Source of the DNA: Streptomyces roseoviridis
GTDB taxonomy: Bacteria > Actinomycetota > Actinomycetes > Streptomycetales > Streptomycetaceae
DNA length: 64,000 bases
Direction: 5' to 3'
Assembly: GCF_039535235.1 (NCBI RefSeq)
Contig: NZ_BAAAWU010000001.1
Span: 4,464,001 to 4,528,000 of the forward strand
The notes beneath the pieces are model-generated. The model did no database searches, was not told the DNA's origin, and was given only the letters and a program-made list of their open reading frames with translations. Each line of letters starts with the position of its first letter. The stretch's first letter is position 1. The position numbers were made by a program, and so were the translations under genes. Shown here piece after piece: positions 48,584 to 55,012 of this stretch.

Positions 48584-50032
48584 TCAGCTTTCGCCGGCGG
48601 ACTTCTCACTGGCAGCCAGAGCGGCCTGCGCCGCAGCGCTCCCCGGCCTCTTCCGAGCCACCCAACCCTCGATATTCCGCTGCTGGCCACGGGCCACGGC
48701 CAGCGAACCGGGCGGCACGTCCTTCGTGATGACGGACCCGGCAGCGGTGTAGACGCCGTCCCCGATCGTGATGGGTGCCACAAACATGTTGTCCGAACCG
48801 GTACGACAGTGCGAGCCGATCGTCGTGTGGTGCTTCGCCTCACCGTCGTAATTCACGAAGACGCTCGCCGCACCGATGTTCGTGAACTCACCGATCGTCG
48901 CATCACCCACGTACGACAGATGAGGGACCTTCGTCCCCTCACCGATCACCGCGTTCTTCATCTCCACATACGTACCGGCCTTTGAACGGGCACCGAGATC
49001 CGTCCCCGGACGCAGATACGCATACGGCCCCACAGAGGCGCCCTCACCCACCACGGCCCCATCCGCCACCGTGTTGTCCACCCGGGCACCCCGCCCGACC
49101 CGCGTGTCCTTCAACCGCGAGTTCGGACCCACCACCGCGTCCTCGGCCACATGCGTCGAACCCAGCAGCAGCGTGTTCGGCAACACCGTCGCGTCCGGCT
49201 CGAACGTCACCGTCACATCCACGAACGTCGACGCCGGATCCACCACCGTCACACCCGCCAGCATCGCCCGCTCCAGCAACCGTGCATTCAACAGCGCACG
49301 CGCCTCCGCCAGCTGCACCCGGTTGTTGATCCCCAGAATCTCCCGGTGATCCACCGCCACCGACGCACCCACCCGGTGCCCGGCCTCCCGCAGGATCGAC
49401 AACACGTCCGTCAGGTACTCCTCACCCTGACTGTTGTCCGTCCGCACCTTCCCCAGCGCATCCGCCAGCAGCACCCCGTCGAACGCGAACACCCCGGAAT
49501 TGATCTCCCGGATCGCCCGCTGCTCCTCCGTGGCGTCCTTGTGCTCCACGATCTCCGTCACCGCACCGGACACCACGTCCCGCACGATCCGGCCGTAACC
49601 CGTCGCATCCGGCACCTCGGCGGTCAGCACGGTCACCGCATTGCCGTCGGCGGCATGCGTCGCGGCCAGCGCCCGCAGCGTCTCGCCCGACAGCAGCGGC
49701 GTGTCACCGCACACCACCACCACGGTCCCCTCGGGCGCCCGTCCCAGCTCCGCCAGAGCCGTCCGCACCGCGTGCCCCGTGCCGTTCTGCTCCTCCTGCA
49801 CGGCCGTCCGGGTCCCCGCGTAGAACGCGTCCAGATGCCCCTTCACCTGCTCCCGCGCATGCCCCACGACCACGACCAGGTCCTCGGGCTCCAGCTCACG
49901 AGCGGCGGACACGACATGCCCGACGAGCGACCGCCCGGCGATCTCGTGCAGGACCTTGGGGGTCTTCGACTTCATGCGGGTGCCCTCACCCGCTGCGAGG
50001 ACGACGACGGCGGCCGGGCGGTTGGCGCTCAC
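48584..50032 (-). CDS. glmU: Bifunctional UDP-N-acetylglucosamine pyrophosphorylase / glucosamine-1-phosphate N-acetyltransferase
   Basis: A 482-residue enzyme that makes UDP-GlcNAc for peptidoglycan. The N-terminal uridylyltransferase has LAAGEGTRMKSKTPKVLHEIAG, and the C-terminal left-handed beta-helix acetyltransferase has repeated hexapeptides and the NYDGEAKHHTTIGSHCRTGSD segment. GTG 50032 was chosen with AAGG upstream. A 30-residue disordered tail is usual in actinomycetes. Confidence 0.97.
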   Translation of the reverse strand: MSANRPAAVVVLAAGEGTRMKSKTPKVLHEIAGRSLVGHVVSAARELEPEDLVVVVGHAREQVKGHLDAFYAGTRTAVQEEQNGTGHAVRTALAELGRAPEGTVVVVCGDTPLLSGETLRALAATHAADGNAVTVLTAEVPDATGYGRIVRDVVSGAVTEIVEHKDATEEQRAIREINSGVFAFDGVLLADALGKVRTDNSQGEEYLTDVLSILREAGHRVGASVAVDHREILGINNRVQLAEARALLNARLLERAMLAGVTVVDPASTFVDVTVTFEPDATVLPNTLLLGSTHVAEDAVVGPNSRLKDTRVGRGARVDNTVADGAVVGEGASVGPYAYLRPGTDLGARSKAGTYVEMKNAVIGEGTKVPHLSYVGDATIGEFTNIGAASVFVNYDGEAKHHTTIGSHCRTGSDNMFVAPITIGDGVYTAAGSVITKDVPPGSLAVARGQQRNIEGWVARKRPGSAAAQAALAASEKSAGES

Positions 50033-50104
50033 GGGAATGCCCTTCGGCTTTCGGGTGGTGGACTTCCGAAGGATACCGGGGGGTACCGGGGCGGACATGA
50101 GTAA

Positions 50105-50131
50105 GGGTCCCGACCGGGGAGGTCGGGACCC
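50105..50131 (-). terminator. Terminator hairpin after tRNA-Gln
   Basis: GGGTCCCGACC (50105-50115), 5-base loop, GGTCGGGACCC (50121-50131): 11 perfect pairs, between the tRNA gene and glmU, followed on the minus strand by TTACTC. Confidence 0.8.
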
Positions 50132-50147
50132 GAACCAGGCATGCGGG

Positions 50148-50218
50148 CTCCCGGGGGAGGACTCGAACCCCCATGATCAGAACCAAAATCTGACGTCTTG
50201 CCCTTAGACGACCCGGGA
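50148..50218 (-). tRNA. tRNA-Gln, anticodon UUG
   Basis: A 71-nt cloverleaf on the minus strand. The acceptor stem pairs TCCCGGG with CCCGGGA (7 bp, discriminator G), and the D-stem pairs GTC with GAC. The anticodon stem pairs TCAGA with TCTGA around the loop TTTTGGT, giving anticodon TTG. The T-arm is GGGGG-TTCGAGT-CCTCC. CCA is not encoded. Its 5' end is 6 bp after the stop codon of the upstream gene. Confidence 0.93.
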
Positions 50219-50224
50219 TGGCCG

Positions 50225-51097
50225 CTATGTCCGATTTCCTCGGACGGTCGCGGAAGCAGCCCCTACTATGCCGCACCAGGCCCCCTCGATGCGACGGTAG
50301 AGGTCGGCGCTGCCGCGAACCCGGATGGCCAGGCAACCTCGGTAGTCGTCCGCGACGTTCTTTCGGCTGGTCCTGGGGTTGTGGCGCTTGAGGGCCGTCT
50401 TCCCGAAGCGGTCAGGGGCGGCGCTGGTGATGCCGGCCCAGTAGCGCTCGGCCGCCGCGACGTCCGCGCTCTCGTGGATCATGACGTGATACACGTGCCG
50501 CTCTCGGTCCACGCCTAGGAGGTCGAGCCAGGCGATGAAGGTCTGGATCATGCCGGGGTCGCTGTTCACGAACGTGACGCGTTCCCGGCGGGCGTACGAC
50601 TTGTCCTTGGTGCCCTCGGCCCAATAGAGGGCCACCCCCACCAGGAAGAGTTCGCGCTCGGAGAGTGCGCCCACCTCCCGCGCGGCGGCCTCCTTGGCGC
50701 GACGCCGCTCCTCGTCGCGGATGCGCATCGTCGCCTCCCAGCCCTTGCGGGCGATCGCCGATGCCTCCTCGCGGGTGCGCTTTTGCTCCGGCTTCGGCAG
50801 GTCCCTCACCCACAGCGAGATCGAGCTCTTCGAGCAGCCCAGCTCGACCTGGATCTGGTCGTAGGTCATGCCCTGGAGGCGGAGCTCGCGGGCGCGGGCG
50901 CGGAGGTCGTCCTTGGCGTTGGGGCGGCGGGTCCAGTCGGGTGGGGGTTCGCCTTTGACGAGGCGGTTGAGGAGGTCGTTGTTGTGGACCTGCAGGCGGT
51001 CGCGGATCTGGCGGAGGCTGAGTCCTTCGCGGCGTAAGGCGATCGCTCGTTCGCGCAGGGTCTCGAAGTCCGCGTAGCGGTTCGTTTCGGGTGTCAT
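50225..51097 (-). CDS. HTH protein with LAGLIDADG-like C-terminal domain
   Basis: A 290-residue protein. The N-terminal half has two helix-turn-helix-like segments (REGLSLRQIRDRLQVHNNDLL and QGMTYDQIQVELGCSKSSISLWVRDL, the second like resolvase/transposase HTHs). A basic coiled segment follows (RTREEASAIARKGWEATMRIRDEERRRAKEAA). The C-terminal half reads LVGVALYWAEGTKDKSY, then FVNSDPGMIQTFIAWLDLLGV and GCLAIRVRGSADLYRRIEG. This resembles LAGLIDADG-endonuclease-like domains (GVALYWAEG aligning to the first motif). Nuclease function is unproven. It ends 6 bp before tRNA-Gln and may share its transcript. It is divergent from the histidine kinase. Confidence 0.75.
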   Translation of the reverse strand: MTPETNRYADFETLRERAIALRREGLSLRQIRDRLQVHNNDLLNRLVKGEPPPDWTRRPNAKDDLRARARELRLQGMTYDQIQVELGCSKSSISLWVRDLPKPEQKRTREEASAIARKGWEATMRIRDEERRRAKEAAAREVGALSERELFLVGVALYWAEGTKDKSYARRERVTFVNSDPGMIQTFIAWLDLLGVDRERHVYHVMIHESADVAAAERYWAGITSAAPDRFGKTALKRHNPRTSRKNVADDYRGCLAIRVRGSADLYRRIEGAWCGIVGAASATVRGNRT

Positions 51098-51227
51098 GGG
51101 ACGAGGTTCGTCCGGAATGCGGACGTCCGGGTCGAATGTGTGGCCGGTTCACCAGTTCGAGGGACGGGTGTGTGGGTGCGTTGACACGCCGGGAAAATCG
51201 GTGGCCCTCGCCCGTAGGGTGGGAGGC

Positions 51228-52634
51228 ATGACCGCAACGGGGGCAGACCGGGACGCGGCGGGCACGGAGGTGGCCCGCCGGAGCTGGTGGTGGTGGGGGA
51301 GACGGCGCAGTGTGGTGCTGGACGTGACGCTGGCCGTCGCGTCGGCGCTGGAGTGCGGGCTCGAGGGGGTCGGGTTCGCGCGTGAGGCGTCGGTGCCGGT
51401 GCCGGTGGGGGTGTTGTTCGGGCTGGTGGTGGGGTCGGTGCTGCTCGTGCGGCGGCGGTGGCCGATCACGGTGGTGCTCGTCTCGATCGCGGTGACGCCG
51501 GCGGAGATGGGCTTTCTGATGGGGATCGTCGGTCTCTATTCGCTGGCCGCGTCGGAGGTGCCTCGGCGGTATACGGCCGGTCTTGCGGGGATGTCGACGG
51601 TGGCCGTGTACGTGGTGACGGTGGTGCGGATGCGCCAGGACGTCGCGGAGGCGGACGCGGGGCAGGCGGATTTCGATCCGAGTGGCTGGTACGTGCCGGT
51701 CGTGTCGATGTTCATGACGTTGGGGCTGAACGCTCCGCCGGTGTTGTTCGGGCTGTACATAGGGGCGCGGCGTCGGCTGATGGAGTCGTTGCGGGAGCGG
51801 GCGGACAGTCTGGAGCAGGAGCTGTCGCTGCTCGCGGACCGGGCGGAGGAGCGGGCGCAGTGGGCGCGTCAGGAGGAGCGGACGCGGATCGCGCGGGAGA
51901 TGCACGACGTGGTGGCGCATCGGGTGTCGTTGATGGTGGTGCACGCGGCGGCGTTGCAGGCGGTGGCGTTGAAGGATCCGCAGAAGGCGGTGCGGAACGC
52001 GGCGCTGGTGGGGGACATGGGCCGGCAGGCGTTGACGGAGTTGCGGGAGATGCTGGGGGTGTTGCGGGAGGGGACTCCGGTTGCGTCCGCCTCGTCCGCC
52101 TCACCTGCCTCGTCCGTTTCGTCCGCGTCGTCCGCGTCGTCCGACGGGGTCGCTGGGGGTTCGTCGGCCGGGGTGCCGTTGGCTGCGGTGGGGCGCGCGG
52201 CGGCGGCTGCCGCGGAGGCGGCTGCGGAGGGTGAGGGGCCGTGTCTGGACGCGCTGGAGGGGTTGGTCGAGCAGTCGCGGCAGGCGGGTGTGGTGGTGGA
52301 GCTGGTGGTGATGGGGGAGCGGCGGCGGTACGGGGTCGAGGTGGAGCGGACGGCGTACCGGGTGGTTCAGGAGGCGTTGACGAACGTCCACAAGCATGCG
52401 GTGGGTGCCGAGGTCGTCGTGCGGTTGGCGCATCGGGAGGGGGAGGTCGCGATGCAGGTGGAGAACGGTCCGTCGGACGGTGCGGTGGCGGGTGCGGGGC
52501 TGCCGAGTGGGGGGAACGGCCTGGTGGGGATGCGGGAGCGGGTGTCCCGGCTGGGTGGGGTGTTCGTGTCGGGTCCGACGGAGGCGGGTGGTTTCCGGGT
52601 GAGTGCGGTGCTGCCGGTGGACCGGACGGTGTGA
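51228..52634 (+). CDS. NarL-type sensor histidine kinase (orphan)
   Basis: A 468-residue membrane kinase with five or six N-terminal helices without a large sensor domain, then a HisKA_3 segment with phospho-acceptor H226 (EERTRIAREMHDVVAHRVS). A Ser/Ala-rich insertion follows (about residues 285-315). The ATPase domain has an N-box (VVQEALTNVHKHA) and a G-box (GGNGLVGMRERV). ATG 51228 has GGGAGG upstream. No response regulator gene is adjacent. Third codon positions are G-rich rather than C-rich, unlike the + strand genes before 50 kb. Confidence 0.92.
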   Translation: MTATGADRDAAGTEVARRSWWWWGRRRSVVLDVTLAVASALECGLEGVGFAREASVPVPVGVLFGLVVGSVLLVRRRWPITVVLVSIAVTPAEMGFLMGIVGLYSLAASEVPRRYTAGLAGMSTVAVYVVTVVRMRQDVAEADAGQADFDPSGWYVPVVSMFMTLGLNAPPVLFGLYIGARRRLMESLRERADSLEQELSLLADRAEERAQWARQEERTRIAREMHDVVAHRVSLMVVHAAALQAVALKDPQKAVRNAALVGDMGRQALTELREMLGVLREGTPVASASSASPASSVSSASSASSDGVAGGSSAGVPLAAVGRAAAAAAEAAAEGEGPCLDALEGLVEQSRQAGVVVELVVMGERRRYGVEVERTAYRVVQEALTNVHKHAVGAEVVVRLAHREGEVAMQVENGPSDGAVAGAGLPSGGNGLVGMRERVSRLGGVFVSGPTEAGGFRVSAVLPVDRTV

Positions 52635-52677
52635 GGGGGCGGGGCCCGGTGCGGGGTGCCGGGCGGCGCGGCGCGTC

Positions 52678-53178
52678 CTAGGGGGCTTGGACGAGGCGGG
52701 TGGGCTGGGTGCCGGTGACGAGGGTGCTCAGGGCGGTGTCGATGTCCCGGCCGAGGTACCAGTCGCCGGTGTGGTCGACGCTGTAGACGCGTCCTTCGAT
52801 GTCCATGGCGAGGACGGCGCGCTGTTCGTCGCGGTCGGTTTCTTCGCCGAGGGGGGCGAGCTCGGTGTGGAGGGCGCGGCCGAGGTCGCCGAGGGTGCGG
52901 GCGAGGTGGAGTCCGGCGAGGGGGTCGATGCGTACGGTCGCGGGTGCTATCTGGCGGCCGTGGCCGGGGGCGGTGATGTGGAGGCCGCCGAATTCGGCCC
53001 AGGCTTCGACGACGGCGGGGAAGACGGTGTGGCGGTGCCCGGCGGGGGAGACGTGGCCGCGGAGGGTGTCGGCCCATTGTTCGGCGAGTTTGATGTCCCA
53101 GCGGCCGGGTTGCCAGCCGGCTTCGCGGAGGGCGGCGTCGACGTTGACGGGGAAGCGGGTGCTGTTGAGGTCGGGCAT
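52678..53178 (-). CDS. SUKH-3 domain immunity-like protein
   Basis: A 166-residue single-domain protein matching the SUKH-3 pattern: FPVNVDAALREAGWQPGR, TVFPAVVEAWAEFGGLHI, TVRIDPLAG, LGRALHTELAPLGEE, VLAMDIEGRVYSVDHTGDWYLGRDIDTALSTLV. SUKH proteins are known as immunity proteins for nucleic-acid-degrading toxins (Zhang, Iyer and Aravind). It lies 11 bp downstream of a YwqJ-type deaminase on the same strand, the expected partner. No clear ribosome binding site; translation is probably coupled to the deaminase. Confidence 0.85.
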   Translation of the reverse strand: MPDLNSTRFPVNVDAALREAGWQPGRWDIKLAEQWADTLRGHVSPAGHRHTVFPAVVEAWAEFGGLHITAPGHGRQIAPATVRIDPLAGLHLARTLGDLGRALHTELAPLGEETDRDEQRAVLAMDIEGRVYSVDHTGDWYLGRDIDTALSTLVTGTQPTRLVQAP

Positions 53179-53189
53179 GAGGGGCGGGT

Positions 53190-53711
53190 TCAGCCGTTCT
53201 GGGCGGTCGTGGGGTCGACGGTGCGGACTCCGAAGTGGGCGAGCATGGCCGTACAGGAGCGGCAGGGCGGGGCGTAGGTGCCGTGGAGCGGGTCGCCGTC
53301 CTCGCGGATGCGGCGGGCGGTGAGTTTGGCGTGCTTGAGGGAGCGGCGTGCCTCGCTGTGGGTGAGTGGTTTGCGCTGGGCTCGTTTGGAGCGGGTGTTC
53401 TCGGCGGCGGTGAGGTGCCGGGAGAGCAGGATCGCTTCGGGGCAGCGTCCGGTGAAGCGTTCGCGCTGGCCGCTGGTGAGGGTGTCGAGGAAGTCCTGGA
53501 CGAGGGGGTGCAGGGCGGGCGGCTGGTCGCCGCGGGCGGCGGTGCAGGTGAGTGTTTCGCCGCGGACGGAGAGGGCCGCGCCGACGGTGGGCAGGATTCC
53601 GTCTCGGCGGTGGCGCAGTAAGGGGGCGCGGTGGGTGTCGGTGTCGCTGCCCCAGTTGAGGCGTGGGTCACCCTGCGTGGGCGGTGGTGCCGGTGTGGTG
53701 CTTGTCTGCAT
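53190..53711 (-). CDS. YwqJ-like nucleic acid/nucleotide deaminase
   Basis: A 173-residue deaminase-fold protein. The zinc-site motifs look intact: C90-P-E92 (GRCPEAILLSRHL) and P-C150-R-S-C153 (APPCRSCTAMLAHFGV). In the family a Cys or His plus Glu and a Cys pair hold the catalytic zinc. There is no signal peptide, WXG, PAAR or other trafficking domain; the first ~40 residues are Thr/Pro-rich and disordered. ATG 53711 was chosen over TTG 53735. Followed by SUKH-3. A toxin role is inferred from the family; the target (DNA, RNA or nucleotide) is unknown. Confidence 0.83.
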   Translation of the reverse strand: MQTSTTPAPPPTQGDPRLNWGSDTDTHRAPLLRHRRDGILPTVGAALSVRGETLTCTAARGDQPPALHPLVQDFLDTLTSGQRERFTGRCPEAILLSRHLTAAENTRSKRAQRKPLTHSEARRSLKHAKLTARRIREDGDPLHGTYAPPCRSCTAMLAHFGVRTVDPTTAQNG

Positions 53712-53735
53712 GGTGCTGGTCTTCCCCTCCTGCAA

Positions 53736-54003
53736 TCCCCCGAGTTGCGGGAACAGCCTGCCAAACGGGGTGGCCGATGGGGAAGCTGGGGCGGGGAAAC
53801 GGGGTTTCGGTGTGTCGGAATCATGGCGGTGCTGTCATGCCGTCGTGACAGTTGGTCACCGTGGAGGGGGTGGGGGTGGTCGGCCGGCATCTGGCCGGGT
53901 GGTGGGGTGGGGGCACCGCTTAGGCTGTGCGGACCAGCCGGTACGAGTTACCAGTAGAAGCCACGCGGCAGACGCCACAGCAGCCACTCAGGGGGCAACC
54001 GCC
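53736..54003. promoter_or_regulatory. Divergent promoter region of the toxin/immunity cluster
   Basis: This 268-bp region separates the YwqJ/SUKH-3 pair from the WHH-SUKH gene. It contains an inverted match CGGTGCTGTCATG/CGTCGTGACAG near 53822-53855 and a TAGGCT hexamer at 53922-53927 that could be a -10 for the rightward genes. No reading frame of its own was seen. Confidence 0.45.
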
Positions 54004-55005
54004 ATGACGACAGGTCGGCTCGGCCAGGACACCGTGCCGCCGAACGCGGCGTACGCCGGGCAGGTCGTGCACTTCCCGGATCCGGTCCGGGCTTCCCGTC
54101 ATCCGCGAGGGGTGCGGGTGGACGAGCGCGGCTACCCGGATTTCTCTCCGTACGCGCGGGCGGCGGCGGAGATCGCCGATCCTCCGGAGGGGTTCGGGGT
54201 CGATGAACTGCGCCTGACGGATTACGTGTCGGCGAACGCGGCGTTGGCGGCGACGGGTCACGAGTTGTGGGACACGATTCCGGCGGTGGCGACGCCGCAC
54301 GGCTGGACGTGGCATCACGTGGCGCATTCGCGGCGTCTGGAGCTGGTTCCGGTCGAGGTGAAGGCGTTGCTGCGGCATCACGGCGGGGTGGCGACGGCGG
54401 GTTCGGTGGACCAGTCGAAGCGGGGTACGCGGCCGCTGCAGGAGACCCGGCCGGTGCATTTCCGGTTGCCGAAGCGCGGTGTGGCGGTGTCGGAGCAGCA
54501 GGTGCAGGGGGTCGAGGAGGATCTGGGCTACCGGCTGCCGGGGGCGTATCGCGCGTTCCTGAAGGCGGCGGGTGGTTGTGCGCCGGTGGGTACGGCGTTG
54601 GACGCGGAGCTGGGGCTGCTGGTGGACCAGCCGTTCTTCACGGTGCGTGAGGAGGCGGGGGTCAATGACCTGGTGTACGTCAACAAGTGTCTTCGTGATC
54701 ATCTGACGAAGGACTTCCTGGGTGTGGCCTTCGTGCAGGGCGGTCTGCTCGCGGTGAAGGTGAAGGGCGAGGCGGTCGGCTCGGTGTGGTTCTGCGCGTA
54801 TGACGACGCGCGGGACGGTGGCGAGGTGGCGGCCGGCTGGACGGTGAACGAGCGGGTGGAGCGTCTGCTGCTGCCCTGTGGTGTGGATTTCGACGCGTTC
54901 TTGCAGCGGTTGGCGGGCAGTCCGCCGGAGCTGGAGACGGTGGCGAATCTGATGGTGGACGGTGGCTTCGCGCGTGCCGTGCCCGTGGTCCCGGTGGGGG
55001 AGTGA
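54004..55005 (+). CDS. WHH (HNH/EndoVII-fold) nuclease-like domain fused to SUKH (SMI1/KNR4) domain
   Basis: A 333-residue fusion. Residues about 40-160 have the WHH toxin pattern: GYPDFSPYARAAAEI, LTDYVSANAAL, then the metal-site motif W103-H104-H105 in GWTWHHVAHSRRLELVPVEVKALLRHHGGVA. Residues about 165-310 are an SMI1/KNR4-type SUKH domain (VAVSEQQVQGVEEDLGYRLPGAYRAFLKAAGGCAPV, then VYVNKCLRDHLTKDFLGVAFV). SUKH domains neutralise such nucleases, so toxin-like and immunity-like parts share one chain. No signal peptide. ATG 54004 has GGGGG upstream. The next gene starts 7 bp later. Confidence 0.85.
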   Translation: MTTGRLGQDTVPPNAAYAGQVVHFPDPVRASRHPRGVRVDERGYPDFSPYARAAAEIADPPEGFGVDELRLTDYVSANAALAATGHELWDTIPAVATPHGWTWHHVAHSRRLELVPVEVKALLRHHGGVATAGSVDQSKRGTRPLQETRPVHFRLPKRGVAVSEQQVQGVEEDLGYRLPGAYRAFLKAAGGCAPVGTALDAELGLLVDQPFFTVREEAGVNDLVYVNKCLRDHLTKDFLGVAFVQGGLLAVKVKGEAVGSVWFCAYDDARDGGEVAAGWTVNERVERLLLPCGVDFDAFLQRLAGSPPELETVANLMVDGGFARAVPVVPVGE

Positions 55006-55012
55006 GCTGGCT

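Noticed and set aside
50148..50218. tRNA-Gln as an attachment site of an integrated element
   Set aside because: No integrase, excisionase or direct repeat of the tRNA end was seen within the window; housekeeping genes flank it on one side.
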